A stretch of DNA of 64,000 bases from Shimia ponticola (GCF_007995215.1 NZ_VCDK01000001.1:186001-250000); one strand, 5' to 3'; shown: positions 1-8,898, counted from the first letter of the stretch. The notes: generated from the letters alone by a model not told the origin. A program made the numbers and translations.

Positions 1-70
1 TGATCGTGCCGTCAAGCGCGGGAAACTGCGTACACCCCGCACAGAGCAAGATCAGAACAAAGCGTTGCAT
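1..70 (-). CDS. Lipoprotein, N-terminal part only (cut by window edge)
   Basis: Reading leftwards from the ATG at 70-68 gives a short basic start, a hydrophobic stretch and a lipobox ending Leu-Cys-Ala-Gly-Cys at residues 9-13, then Thr-Gln. This is a classic lipoprotein signal peptide with the lipidated Cys at residue 13. Only 23 residues are inside the window, so the mature function cannot be named. It is divergent from the TetR gene, with about 96 bp between the starts, so the two may share the promoter region. Confidence 0.6.
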   Translation of the reverse strand, partial: MQRFVLILLCAGCTQFPALDGTI

Positions 71-136
71 GGCACATCCTCTTTCGCGCTCAACCTAGGC
101 CGGGGGGCTTGCGTCATGCAACCAAAGCCGCTTTTT

Positions 137-150
137 TGAACGGGTGTTCA
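137..150. promoter_or_regulatory. Candidate TetR-family operator (inverted repeat)
   Basis: TGAAC-GGGT-GTTCA is a perfect 5-bp-arm inverted repeat with a 4-bp spacer. It lies 16 bp upstream of the TetR-family start codon at 167, in the divergent promoter region shared with the lipoprotein gene. TGAAC-N4-GTTCA is a common shape for TetR-family operators, so autoregulation is a reasonable inference; binding is not shown. Confidence 0.45.
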
Positions 151-166
151 GATAAATCGGCGGATT

Positions 167-766
167 ATGGCGCGCAAGACCGGTTCACATTCCGACATCA
201 CAGGCCCCAAGGTGCAGGACGCTGCGCTGCGATTGTTCGCCCGGGACGGGTTTGCTGCGGTGTCGATGCGCCAGATCGCCAGCGAAGTCGGCGTGCAGGC
301 GGGCGCTCTCTATAACTACACGCCCGACAAACAGACGCTTTTGTTCAGTCTGCTTAAGGGGCATATGGACGAGCTGTTGTCCCAGAGCCCAGACGCCATT
401 CCCAGCCATCTATCAGCCGATCAGGCGTTGGCGGCGTTTGTCGAATTCCACATCACCTATCACATTGACCGGTCCGATCTTGTCTTCATTTCCTACATGG
501 AACTGAGATCGCTTGAGCCCGCAAATTTCGCCCGCATCGAGGCCGCACGGCGGGCCTATGAGGACCAGCTTGAAGCGATATTGCGCCGCGGGCAGGCGGA
601 CGGGGTGTTTCGGATCGAAGATAGCAAGCTGGCCACGCTTGCTCTGATTGCCATGCTGACGGGTGTCACCAACTGGTTCCGGCGGGGCGGGCGGCTTCAG
701 ATCGACGACGTGACGCGCCACTACGTTCAGATGGCTTTGCGGATCGTCGGAGCCGATAAGCAATAG
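167..766 (+). CDS. TetR/AcrR-family transcriptional regulator
   Basis: A 199-residue protein with the usual TetR layout. The N-terminal HTH spans about residues 13-55 (helices around Ala-Ala-Leu-Arg-Leu-Phe-Ala-Arg-Asp-Gly-Phe and the recognition segment Gly-Ala-Leu-Tyr-Asn-Tyr), followed by an all-helical ligand-binding region. Tyr-Asn-Tyr in the recognition helix replaces the more usual Tyr-x-His/Tyr. The start has only a weak ribosome site. It sits between a divergent lipoprotein gene and a co-directional oxidoreductase 89 bp downstream, either of which may be its target. The ligand cannot be predicted from sequence. Confidence 0.88.
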   Translation: MARKTGSHSDITGPKVQDAALRLFARDGFAAVSMRQIASEVGVQAGALYNYTPDKQTLLFSLLKGHMDELLSQSPDAIPSHLSADQALAAFVEFHITYHIDRSDLVFISYMELRSLEPANFARIEAARRAYEDQLEAILRRGQADGVFRIEDSKLATLALIAMLTGVTNWFRRGGRLQIDDVTRHYVQMALRIVGADKQ

Positions 767-855
767 CGGCAAAAGCTTTGCAGGTATGTCGCGGATAGGG
801 TGGACGTGCCGCTGAAGCGCCAGGGATGGTTCTCTGAAAGCGCGAAGGGGACAAC

Positions 856-1800
856 ATGCACATTGGTTTCATTGGATTGGGAAATGTCGGCGGGAAACTT
901 AGCGGTTCGTTGATCCGCAACGGGCATGACGTGAGCGTACATGATCTGAATGATGAACTGGTCGCTCAGTTCGTGGCCATGGGGGCCAAGGCCGCGCAAT
1001 CGCCAGCGCAATTGATGCGGGACTGCGATGCGGTGATCACCTGTTTGCCCAGTCCGGCGGCGTCGGATGCGGTGATGCAAGAGATGCTGCCGCAGGTTGG
1101 TCCGGGGAAAATCTGGATGGAAATGTCGACCACGGACGCCGAAGAGGTCGCGCGGCTGGGCGCTTTGGTCATCGAAGCAGGCGGCGCGGCTGTCGATTGC
1201 CCGGTTTCAGGAGGGTGTCACCGCGCAGCGACGGGCAACATCAGTATTTTTGCAGGATGCGACCGCGAAACCTTTGAACGTATTCTGCCGCTTTTGACAT
1301 CCATGGGGCGTCGGGTGCTGCACACGGGCGACCTTGGTTCGGCCTCCGTTCTCAAAGTCATCACCAACTATCTTGCAACCGTGAACCTTGTCAGTTGCGC
1401 CGAGGCGCTGACTGTCGCCAAAGCAGCGGGGATGGATTTGTCGACCGCCTATGAGGCGATTGCGATTTCGTCCGGCACGTCGTTCGTTCATGAAACCGAA
1501 AGTCAGGTGATCCTCAACGGATCGCGTGACATCAGCTTCACCATGGATCTTGTGGCCAAGGACATTGGCCTGTTCCAAGCCGTGGCAGACAGGGCAGGGG
1601 TGCCCGTTGAGCTCAATCCGGAACTGATCCGCATCTTCAACGAGGGGATTGCGCGGTTTGGGCCTCGGGAATTGTCGCCAAACATCATCAAGCGCTTGGA
1701 AGAGGCGACCGGTCTTGATATCCGCGCGCCGGGCTTTCCGCCGGAAATGACGGATACCGAGCCCGAAGAACCTGGATATGAAGTGATACCCAACAGATGA
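856..1800 (+). CDS. NAD(P)-dependent 3-hydroxyisobutyrate dehydrogenase-family oxidoreductase
   Basis: A 314-residue beta-hydroxyacid dehydrogenase. It has the dinucleotide motif Gly-Leu-Gly-Asn-Val-Gly at residues 7-12, the substrate-binding Asp-Cys-Pro-Val-Ser-Gly-Gly motif at 114-120 and the catalytic Lys167 with Asn171 (K-x3-N). Family members reduce or oxidise small 3-hydroxyacids such as 3-hydroxyisobutyrate, tartronate semialdehyde or 6-phosphogluconate-like substrates; which one applies here is not visible. AAGGGG lies 5 bp before the ATG. The stop overlaps the next start (ATGA), so the two genes are translationally coupled. Confidence 0.88.
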   Translation: MHIGFIGLGNVGGKLSGSLIRNGHDVSVHDLNDELVAQFVAMGAKAAQSPAQLMRDCDAVITCLPSPAASDAVMQEMLPQVGPGKIWMEMSTTDAEEVARLGALVIEAGGAAVDCPVSGGCHRAATGNISIFAGCDRETFERILPLLTSMGRRVLHTGDLGSASVLKVITNYLATVNLVSCAEALTVAKAAGMDLSTAYEAIAISSGTSFVHETESQVILNGSRDISFTMDLVAKDIGLFQAVADRAGVPVELNPELIRIFNEGIARFGPRELSPNIIKRLEEATGLDIRAPGFPPEMTDTEPEEPGYEVIPNR

Positions 1801-2267
1801 CAGACCCAATCCTTGCCCAACTGCACCCTTCTCCTGGACGGCGCGTATTTGCGGCAAGTGTGCTGGGTCTTTTGGGCATTTTGCTGGTCTGGATGGCAGT
1901 GTCTACGCCGGCTGATCTTGGGTTGCGGCTCTTCCTCGGCCTGGCAGGGTTCGGCGCGCTTTATGTGGCGCAGTGGCTGTGGCGTGCGACGTCCCGCGGG
2001 GTGGAACTGACGGCGCAGGAACTGCGCGAGACGGGCGGCGCGGTCATTGTCACCGTCGATCAGATGCGCGCGGTCGAGCGCGGACCGTTCGCCTTTAAAC
2101 CGTCAAACGGGTTTTTGCTGCGCGTCTCAGAAAAACAGCCCCGGGCGTGGGCGCCGGGGCTGTGGTGGAGACTTGGAAAGTCGATTGGTATCGGCGGCGT
2201 CACCCATGGCCATGAAGGCAAGGCAATGGCCGAAGCAATTCAGATGCTGATCAACACACGCGATTGA
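1797..2267 (+). CDS. Hypothetical membrane protein with two transmembrane segments
   Basis: A 156-residue protein whose ATG overlaps the stop of the upstream oxidoreductase by 4 bp. Residues about 17-35 and 42-62 are two closely spaced hydrophobic helices; the rest is a soluble domain with alternating charged and hydrophobic strands. The shape resembles small bacterial PH-like/YcxB-type membrane proteins, but I do not recognise a family. It converges with the Tad gene cluster, leaving only 12 bp between coding regions. Confidence 0.7.
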   Translation: MTDPILAQLHPSPGRRVFAASVLGLLGILLVWMAVSTPADLGLRLFLGLAGFGALYVAQWLWRATSRGVELTAQELRETGGAVIVTVDQMRAVERGPFAFKPSNGFLLRVSEKQPRAWAPGLWWRLGKSIGIGGVTHGHEGKAMAEAIQMLINTRD

Positions 2268-2279
2268 TATCCGTGGGAA

Positions 2280-2867
2280 TTACCCGCCCTTACATATCCA
2301 TGTTGGTTTGTTGGCGAATTTGACCTGGTTCACAAAGCGTGGCCGGACAACCACAAAATTGGACACGTCCCGCGCCGGAATGCCAACGCTCAGGCTTGGT
2401 CGATGCTTGGCAAAGGTCTCAACAACAATCACCTGATCGCCGTATGGCATGTCTGGCAGGCGATCTGCCTCACGTTTGATCGTGTGGTGCGTATGCTTTT
2501 TCAGACCGGACATGTGTCCTTTCTTGGCAGACCACGCGACGCGGTACTTTTTGCGGCGTTCCGAGTAGCAAACGATCGTGACGCGCATTGCGATGCCGCC
2601 ATCATCCGGTACCAAATGGTCCAGCATGTCGTGCATGCTGTTTAGGTACTGGTTTGTGATCTCTGACTTTTCACGTGCAATGGCGTCTGCAACGGCATAG
2701 GTCGCGCGGAGGCTGTCATTTTGCAGGCGGTAGCCTTCGAAGAACACCACGCCAGCCACGCCAACCATTGCAAGCGTTGGCAGAAGAATGATCGCTTCTA
2801 AGGCGGCTAGACCACGAGTGTCGTCGCGAAAGCGAGCGAGCCGGGATTTGATAAAACGTAGGATCAT
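2280..2867 (-). CDS. TadE/TadG-type pilus assembly protein
   Basis: A 195-residue protein with the TadE-like start: a basic stretch, Asp-Asp-Thr-Arg-Gly-Leu-Ala-Ala-Leu-Glu-Ala, then one long hydrophobic helix. This is the pseudopilin-like TadE segment, in which a Glu near the start of the helix is conserved. The rest would be periplasmic. It is the last of three minus-strand genes with overlapping ends (4 bp with the next). Tad systems assemble Flp pili for surface attachment. No tad ATPase or secretin gene is in the window, so this is a satellite cluster or the edge of one. Confidence 0.8.
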   Translation of the reverse strand: MILRFIKSRLARFRDDTRGLAALEAIILLPTLAMVGVAGVVFFEGYRLQNDSLRATYAVADAIAREKSEITNQYLNSMHDMLDHLVPDDGGIAMRVTIVCYSERRKKYRVAWSAKKGHMSGLKKHTHHTIKREADRLPDMPYGDQVIVVETFAKHRPSLSVGIPARDVSNFVVVRPRFVNQVKFANKPTWICKGG

Positions 2868-3499
2868 CCTTTTGGCTCCGTTACATACGCTGACTGGGTC
2901 ACCATCGCGAATTTGCCATCGGCACCGACGATGTCGGCTGCAAAGACGGATGACGGGAAGTGAGGTTCAAAGAGGGCACAAACCCGAATGAACATCATCT
3001 CGTTTTCGTCACCCAACTGAAGGCTGCGCGGCTCTTGTTCGTCGATTGGACGCACGTTGGCCCATGCTTCTTCCACTGCTTCGGCATAGGCTTGTTCGGC
3101 CTCTTCACCGGTCATGCCTGTTGTGTCGACGGGGTCGATTTCGTCAGGACGGTCCACGCAGTCGATCGTTTCGGGGATCGTGAATTTCACGAACGGATCG
3201 AAGCGGATCATTTCAACACGCACGACGTTTTCACAGTCAGGGATCAGCGTAGCGTGTTCACAGATTTGCGTGCGCAGATCGTCATGGGTCAAAACCAATC
3301 CGGTGCTGAGGCGGATCTCGCGGACAGCCAGGTCAATCCCGCGGTCGAGAAACACTTGCCGCGTCAGATAGAGCCCGGCTTCGAAGGTGCTCAGGAAGAT
3401 CACCATCGCTGCAGGAAACAGGATCACGAACTCGATGGACGATGCGCCCTCTGTGTCACCACGCAGGCGGCGCATGTATTTGGAAAGCCGTTTGATCAT
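2864..3499 (-). CDS. TadE-like pseudopilin
   Basis: A 211-residue protein with a basic N-terminus, the Gly-Ala-Ser-Ser-Ile-Glu-Phe-Val TadE signature near residue 18 and a single hydrophobic segment through residue 45, followed by an acidic periplasmic domain with several Cys. It overlaps both neighbours by 4 bp, so all three genes look co-translated. Role inferred from family: minor pseudopilin of a Flp/Tad pilus or a related surface complex. Confidence 0.82.
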   Translation of the reverse strand: MIKRLSKYMRRLRGDTEGASSIEFVILFPAAMVIFLSTFEAGLYLTRQVFLDRGIDLAVREIRLSTGLVLTHDDLRTQICEHATLIPDCENVVRVEMIRFDPFVKFTIPETIDCVDRPDEIDPVDTTGMTGEEAEQAYAEAVEEAWANVRPIDEQEPRSLQLGDENEMMFIRVCALFEPHFPSSVFAADIVGADGKFAMVTQSAYVTEPKG

Positions 3500-5283
3500 T
3501 GGATCAGCCTCAGGTGGTTGATTTGGTTTGCGATGGATTGGAACGCATAGCTCAGGTCGGTTCCGTCCACGTCGTAGTAGTTGCCTACCGCACTGGCGCA
3601 GTAGCGCATCACGGATTCACCACCTGACGGGGCTTCGAAGGCAATCGAGAACACGAGGACCGGTTTCAGAGCCACTTGGTCACAGATATCGCGCAGGCGG
3701 TCATCGACCTCGCCATAGGCGTCATGCAGCGTCACCGGTGAACGTACGGCGTTGTAGTAGCTCGGCACGGAACCATACCACTGGGAGTATCCGTAATAGT
3801 TGCTGCCCCAATAGCCATCTGGATCAGAGTAGCGAAGGAAGTAGTCCGCCGCGTCGCGCGTCGTGAACTCGGCCCACAGGTCTTGCCACGACATTTGCAC
3901 GGCGTCGGATGGCAGTTGGCTTGCGTAATACCAGTCGTCGTCACTTGTCGTGTATGGCGAGCGTGGGCGGTACAGGCGTTTGCTGCTGCTCTCGTGGCTC
4001 AGGTAAACAAGCCAACCATCGTCTTCATCATGGCTACCCGCGGATGCAGAGTAATAGACAGGTGACATAGCTGGTGGGTTGTCAGCCATATTCGCCGGGA
4101 ATTGATGCACGTAGCCGGGAATGGTGTACTTCCACGCGTGGCTGTCGGCTTCTTCCTCGGTTTCGACGAGCGCAGGTGCCTTGTACTTGTCCAGAATGTC
4201 GTACTGGTTCGTGTTCGCACCATCCGTCATCAGCACGATAACTTTCATGGTATCTTCGCTGAAGTAATCGGTCGGCCAGTCGCGGATGAGTTCCGGCAGC
4301 TCTTGATCGTCAATCATGGCGTTCACGACCGGGCGGAATGCTGGATCGACCATAGCCGCAGCCCATTTCATGCCGTTGTCGATGCCGGTCCAGCCGTCTG
4401 CGCTGAGGCCGTCGATATGCTCGTCCATCTTGGACACATCGGTCTCGTAGGCGAGGATTTCGTGGTCGGATTCATCTTCGCAGTGATAGTGGTACCAACG
4501 TGGGGAGTTGTAGCTGTTGTTGCCTTCGGCAAAGTGAGCAACGCGTTCCAGCTCGTCCGTCGTCGAGATCGCGATGGTCTCAAAGTCAGTGTCGCGGAAA
4601 CGGATGCAGTGCGTCTCATCATGCCACTCGGTCACGTTGTAGTGCTCGAGGATATCAGGCCCCACGTTCACGGTCGCGTTGTAGGGGATGATCGACACCG
4701 AGGTGATGCCACTTTCATCGGTCTGTTCATTGACGACGAGGTCAAAGAACTGTTTGGCCGCAGTCTTCAGGTTCTGCAGTCGGCTGTTGGAACCCATCGA
4801 ACCCGACACGTCCACCACGAGCGAGATTTCGATGTCCGACACACGCTCTTCGGCGGCACCGGAGGCGAAAGCCGGGAACGACTGCACGCCAGAGATATGG
4901 AGGAACTTGGTTTCAACGCGGGCACCGGCGACTGCCGACACGCGCTTGTAATTCAGTTTTTTATCAACTTCGACCTTGCCGAGGAATTCCTCAAGCCCCG
5001 CCTTCTCGAAGTAGTCGTTCACCACCTCGACGGCTTCATTGGGCTGATCGAGGTCAGCCGCGGCCAGCACAGCTGTGTCGACGGTCTGTTGCAGTTTAAC
5101 GCGTTGGCTTTCTGCACGCATGGCGTCGACCGCCATGCCGACGATGACTAGCATTGAAAGAAACAGGAAGAGCCACAGCACGAGGATCGCGCCGCTGTCG
5201 TCGCGTCTAAGCTTACGGAGAAGGGTCATGACTGCTGCAGCACGCAAGCGGTGCGCATGACCATTGTTTGTCTTGTTACACAT
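3496..5283 (-). CDS. TadG-like protein with von Willebrand factor A domain
   Basis: A 595-residue protein. A TadG-type N-terminus (Arg-Arg-Asp-Asp-Ser-Gly-Ala then a hydrophobic helix, about residues 26-52) is followed by a VWA domain. Its metal-ion-dependent adhesion site is visible as Asp-Val-Ser-Gly-Ser-Met-Gly at about 158-164, with a later Leu-Met-Thr-Asp-Gly-Ala-Asn strand. The C-terminal third is rich in Tyr, Ser and Asp. VWA-TadG proteins are thought to be adhesive or assembly parts of Flp pili. An alternative ATG at 5229 gives 577 residues and the more typical short cytoplasmic tail, but neither start has a strong ribosome site. First gene of the three-gene cluster. Confidence 0.85.
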   Translation of the reverse strand: MCNKTNNGHAHRLRAAAVMTLLRKLRRDDSGAILVLWLFLFLSMLVIVGMAVDAMRAESQRVKLQQTVDTAVLAAADLDQPNEAVEVVNDYFEKAGLEEFLGKVEVDKKLNYKRVSAVAGARVETKFLHISGVQSFPAFASGAAEERVSDIEISLVVDVSGSMGSNSRLQNLKTAAKQFFDLVVNEQTDESGITSVSIIPYNATVNVGPDILEHYNVTEWHDETHCIRFRDTDFETIAISTTDELERVAHFAEGNNSYNSPRWYHYHCEDESDHEILAYETDVSKMDEHIDGLSADGWTGIDNGMKWAAAMVDPAFRPVVNAMIDDQELPELIRDWPTDYFSEDTMKVIVLMTDGANTNQYDILDKYKAPALVETEEEADSHAWKYTIPGYVHQFPANMADNPPAMSPVYYSASAGSHDEDDGWLVYLSHESSSKRLYRPRSPYTTSDDDWYYASQLPSDAVQMSWQDLWAEFTTRDAADYFLRYSDPDGYWGSNYYGYSQWYGSVPSYYNAVRSPVTLHDAYGEVDDRLRDICDQVALKPVLVFSIAFEAPSGGESVMRYCASAVGNYYDVDGTDLSYAFQSIANQINHLRLIQ

Positions 5284-5392
5284 GTCTTCTACCCAATCAC
5301 CCCACCACAGGCGTTGCTCTGGGTGTGCGCGCGGTCGGTGTCAGAATTTGGGCGGGTCCCCGGCGAAATATGGCGCATTTTGGGAAAATTTT

Positions 5393-5421
5393 CCGGCCAA
5401 GACGCTAATGGCCGGATTTTT
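5393..5421 (+). terminator. Possible leader terminator/attenuator before glutamate dehydrogenase
   Basis: CCGGCCA (5393-5399) and TGGCCGG (5409-5415) form a 7-bp GC-rich stem with a 9-nt loop, followed by A and five T. On the plus strand this is an intrinsic-terminator shape, yet no plus-strand gene ends upstream; the next gene is glutamate dehydrogenase 108 bp later. A perfect palindrome GGAAAATTTTCC (5383-5394) adjoins it. It could attenuate the downstream gene or insulate it from the divergent tadG gene. Confidence 0.4.
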
Positions 5422-5528
5422 CACCAACTGTTTCCGGCTGGGAAATGATCTCTCGCTCTTCGAAAAAGTGGTTAAACTCTTCGCAGTCATGGTGCCGATG
5501 CACCACGAATCGGGGAGGAAATCCGAAA

Positions 5529-6953
5529 ATGACGAAAGAACCCACCTTCAGGGAATCCGTGGACATCATGTATTCGCGCGCCGTCGCGCTGATGGATTTG
5601 CCACCCGGGTTGGCCGAGAAGATCAGGGTTTGCAACGCAACCTACACGGTTCGTTTCGGCGTGCGGTTGCGGGGCGGCATTCAGACATTCACTGGGTATC
5701 GGTCGGTGCATTCCGAGCATATGGAGCCGGTAAAAGGTGGCATCCGCTTTGCGACGTCCGTCAATCAGGACGAGGTCGAGGCGCTGGCAGCTTTGATGAC
5801 CTACAAATGCGCTCTCGTCGAAGCGCCATATGGCGGTTCCAAGGGCGGGCTTTGCATCGATCCACGCGAATGGAACGACAGCGAGCTTGAGCAAATCACA
5901 CGCAGGTTTGCCTATGAGTTGATCAAGCGCGATCTGATCCATCCGTCCCAAAACGTGCCGGCCCCCGACATGGGAACAGGTGAGCGTGAGATGGCGTGGA
6001 TGGCCGATCAGTACCAGCGGATGCACACCACCGATATCAACGCGCGGGCCTGTGTAACGGGAAAACCAGTCAATGCAGGCGGGATTGCGGGACGGACCGA
6101 GGCCACAGGCCGCGGCGTGCAATATGCCCTGCGCGAGTTCTTTCGAAACGCGCATGACGCGTCGCGCGCCGGGCTGTCCGGGTCACTCGATGGCAAACGC
6201 GTGATCGTGCAGGGGCTCGGCAATGTGGGCTTCCACGCAGCCAAGTTCCTGAGCGAAGAAGACGGCAGCAAAGTGATCGCAGTCATTGAGCGGGACGGGG
6301 CCGTTTTTGATGAGCATGGGTTGAACATCGAAAATCTGCGTAATCACATCATCAAGACCGGCGGCGTCAACGGTTTTCCAAGCGCAACGTTCGAAGAAGA
6401 CGGCGCAAAGCTTTTGGAGGCTGAGTGCGACATCCTGATCCCAGCCGCTTTGGAGGGAGTCATCAATCTGACCAACGCGGCACGGATCAAAGCTCCGCTG
6501 ATCATCGAAGCCGCCAACGGCCCTGTTACGGCCGGCGCGGATGACATCCTGCGCGACAAGGGAACGGTGATCATTCCCGACATGTACGCCAATGCAGGCG
6601 GTGTGACTGTGTCCTATTTTGAGTGGGTCAAGAACTTGTCGCACATCCGCCTTGGCCGAATGCAACGCCGTGCAGAGGAAGCGCGCCATCAGTTGATCGT
6701 GGATGAACTTGAACGGCTCAGCGCAGATACAGGGATCGGATGGGAACTGAGCCCCGGTTTCAAGCAGCAATATCTGCGCGGAGCAGGGGAGTTGGAGCTT
6801 GTTCGCTCAGGTCTCGATGACACGATGCGGCAGGCCTATAACGACATGGCCGATGTCTGGCGCGAACGCGAAGATGTCGCCGACTTGCGGACTGCTGCTT
6901 ATCTGGTCGCCATCGACAAGGTTGCCGCCAGCTACCGCGCCAAGGGCCTTTAG
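5529..6953 (+). CDS. gdh: Glu/Leu/Phe/Val dehydrogenase (glutamate dehydrogenase type)
   Basis: A 474-residue cytosolic enzyme that interconverts glutamate with 2-oxoglutarate and ammonia. It shows the family's Pro-Val-Lys-Gly-Gly-Ile-Arg-Phe and catalytic Gly-Gly-Ser-Lys-Gly-Gly segments, Pro-Ala-Pro-Asp-Met-Gly-Thr, and a Rossmann Gly-Leu-Gly-Asn-Val-Gly. A strong GGGGAGG 10 bp before the ATG at 5529 decides the start; an upstream in-frame ATG at 5445 would add an unconserved tail. Length matches the 470-480-residue alphaproteobacterial form. The cofactor preference is not certain. The gene stands alone, with a hairpin but no T-run downstream (6969-6996). Confidence 0.92.
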   Translation: MTKEPTFRESVDIMYSRAVALMDLPPGLAEKIRVCNATYTVRFGVRLRGGIQTFTGYRSVHSEHMEPVKGGIRFATSVNQDEVEALAALMTYKCALVEAPYGGSKGGLCIDPREWNDSELEQITRRFAYELIKRDLIHPSQNVPAPDMGTGEREMAWMADQYQRMHTTDINARACVTGKPVNAGGIAGRTEATGRGVQYALREFFRNAHDASRAGLSGSLDGKRVIVQGLGNVGFHAAKFLSEEDGSKVIAVIERDGAVFDEHGLNIENLRNHIIKTGGVNGFPSATFEEDGAKLLEAECDILIPAALEGVINLTNAARIKAPLIIEAANGPVTAGADDILRDKGTVIIPDMYANAGGVTVSYFEWVKNLSHIRLGRMQRRAEEARHQLIVDELERLSADTGIGWELSPGFKQQYLRGAGELELVRSGLDDTMRQAYNDMADVWREREDVADLRTAAYLVAIDKVAASYRAKGL

Positions 6954-7065
6954 AGCAATTGCAACGGGTTGGCGGCGCTGCGCAAAAAGCCGCCAATCCG
7001 AAACAGAACCGTTGACGCAATGTTTCTAAATTGATTCAAGGTTCCAAACCGATTTGGAGCTTCAG

Positions 7066-7518
7066 ATGACACGTCGACTGACCACCAGTGCTATTGCCCT
7101 TGCGACCGCGCAAGTGACTGTTTTTGCGCCGCTGGCACCTGTCATGGCCGCTGAAACAGATGGTTGGGACCTTCTGAAGTCGATCGAAACTGAAGAAATC
7201 ATCACCGACACGTCCTACGAAGTGCGCAAGATCTTCCCCTCGGAGTTGAAGGATGGGATCGAGCAGTTCGACCTGACGGGATATGTTGTCCTGCTCTGGG
7301 CGGATGAAAACGTGCAGGAATTCATGCTGATCTCGGATATGGGTTTCTGCCCGTTCTGCGGCGATCCTGAACATGGAACGGCCTTGCAGGTGTCGCTTGA
7401 AAACCCTGCGGCCACACTGGAAGAGGGCGCGCGGATCACGGTGCGTGGCGCGCTTGAAGCGGTGACGGATACCGAGACCACCCAAACCACACGGTTGGTG
7501 GCAGCGACCATCCTCTAA
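7066..7518 (+). CDS. Small exported protein with Cys-Pro-Phe-Cys motif
   Basis: A 150-residue protein. An N-terminal signal peptide (basic start, Ala-rich core, likely cleavage after Ala-Pro-Val-Met-Ala-Ala near residue 29) leads to a mature domain of about 120 residues containing Gly-Phe-Cys-Pro-Phe-Cys-Gly-Asp-Pro. The pattern of strands around a Cys motif is like that of DUF3299-type periplasmic proteins; the assignment is tentative. GGAG lies 6 bp before the ATG. The Cys pair could bind metal or be redox active. Monocistronic by appearance, ahead of the sarcosine oxidase operon. Confidence 0.75.
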   Translation: MTRRLTTSAIALATAQVTVFAPLAPVMAAETDGWDLLKSIETEEIITDTSYEVRKIFPSELKDGIEQFDLTGYVVLLWADENVQEFMLISDMGFCPFCGDPEHGTALQVSLENPAATLEEGARITVRGALEAVTDTETTQTTRLVAATIL

Positions 7519-7644
7519 CTCCTGTCGCAGACCTGCCTGCAATTGGCGGAAATGGTCGCAGGCTCTCTGCACTCTCTTGCTACGTTTGCTCGCAAATGAT
7601 GGGCTGTACACTTGTGAACAGCGCATGGATTGCGAGGGACCAAG

Positions 7645-8898
7645 GTGCGATTTTCAGCTTTTGAGATTCTCAAACAGGGGCTGACCGGCAACAAGGGCTG
7701 GAAGCCTCACTGGCGGTCGCCAGAACCCAAGTCGCATTACGATGTGATCATTGTTGGCGGCGGGGGGCATGGACTGGCGACGGCCTTCTATCTCGCCAAA
7801 GAGCACGGGATCACGAATGTCGCCGTGCTTGAAAAGGGCTATATTGGCGGCGGCAACGTGGGGCGCAACACCACGATTGTTCGGGCCAACTATGGGCTTG
7901 AGGGCAATTCGCAATTCTATTCCCATTCGCTGAAGCTTTGGGAAAACATGGAAGCGGATTTCAACTTCAACGCCATGCATTCCCAGCGCGGGATCATCAA
8001 CCTGTTCCATTCAGACGGCCAGCGTGACGCCTTTGCCCGGCGCGGCAACATGATGATCAGCCAAGGCGATGACGCGATCCTGTTGGACCGCGAGGGCGTC
8101 CGCGAAATGCTGCCTTACCTCGACTATGAACAGACCCGGTTCCCGATCTATGGCGGGCTCTACCACCCGCGCGGCGGCACGGCGCGCCATGATGCGGTGG
8201 CTTGGGGCTATGCACGGGGCGCAGATATGCGCGGGGTCGACATCATCCAGAACTGTGAGGTTCAGGGGATTGATATCGAAAACGGCAAGGTTGTCGGCGT
8301 CCAGACGTCCAAAGGGCCGATCAAATGCGGCAAGCTGGGGCTGGTGACGGCAGGGCGATCATCTCAAACAGCCGCGATGGCCGGGATGCGTCTTCCGATT
8401 GAAAGCCACGTGTTGCAGGCCTTTGTGACCGAAGGGTTGAAGCCCTGCGTTGATCATGTCGTCACCTATGGCATGGGGCATTTCTATATCAGCCAGTCGG
8501 ACAAAGGCGGGTTGGTCTTTGGCGGCGATTTGGACTTTTATGCCTCTTATGCGGCGCGGGGGAACCTGCCGATGGTTGAGCATGTGGTCGAGGCCGGCAT
8601 GACGCTGATGCCGATGATCGGCAAGGCGCGGATGCTTCGGTCCTGGGGTGGGATCATGGATATGTCACCGGATGGGTCGCCCATCATCGACCGCACGCAT
8701 ATCGACGGTCTCTATCTGAACTGCGGCTGGTGTTATGGCGGCTTTAAGGCTGTGCCGGGGTCGGGTTTCTCGATGGCGCATCTGATGGCCACGGGCAATC
8801 ACCACGCGCCTGCAGAGAAATATCGGTTGAGCCGCTTTGAGACGGGTCGTGGCCTGATGGATGAGGAGGCGACCGGTGCGCAGCATAACCTCCATTGA
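7645..8898 (+). CDS. soxB: Sarcosine oxidase subunit beta
   Basis: The 417-residue flavoprotein subunit of heterotetrameric sarcosine oxidase, which oxidises N-methylglycine to glycine. With tetrahydrofolate the methyl group is captured as 5,10-methylene-THF; hydrogen peroxide is released. Visible are the opening Met-Arg-Phe-Ser-Ala-Phe, the Gly-Gly-Gly-Gly-His-Gly-Leu FAD fold after residue 35, Gly-Gly-Asn-Val-Gly-Arg-Asn-Thr-Thr and the C-terminal Gly-Trp-Cys-Tyr-Gly-Gly-Phe-Lys. I chose the GTG at 7645 because GAGGGA lies 6 bp before it and it gives exactly the family length; a TTG at 7630 is less likely. First gene of soxBDAG. Confidence 0.95.
   Translation: MRFSAFEILKQGLTGNKGWKPHWRSPEPKSHYDVIIVGGGGHGLATAFYLAKEHGITNVAVLEKGYIGGGNVGRNTTIVRANYGLEGNSQFYSHSLKLWENMEADFNFNAMHSQRGIINLFHSDGQRDAFARRGNMMISQGDDAILLDREGVREMLPYLDYEQTRFPIYGGLYHPRGGTARHDAVAWGYARGADMRGVDIIQNCEVQGIDIENGKVVGVQTSKGPIKCGKLGLVTAGRSSQTAAMAGMRLPIESHVLQAFVTEGLKPCVDHVVTYGMGHFYISQSDKGGLVFGGDLDFYASYAARGNLPMVEHVVEAGMTLMPMIGKARMLRSWGGIMDMSPDGSPIIDRTHIDGLYLNCGWCYGGFKAVPGSGFSMAHLMATGNHHAPAEKYRLSRFETGRGLMDEEATGAQHNLH

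Noticed and set aside
4102-5151. A 349-codon frame on the plus strand opposite tadG
   Set aside because: Antisense shadow; the minus-strand frame carries the TadG and VWA motifs.
6969-6996. Terminator after glutamate dehydrogenase
   Set aside because: TTGGCGGC/GCCGCCAA forms a stem, but there is no T-run; recorded only as a hairpin.
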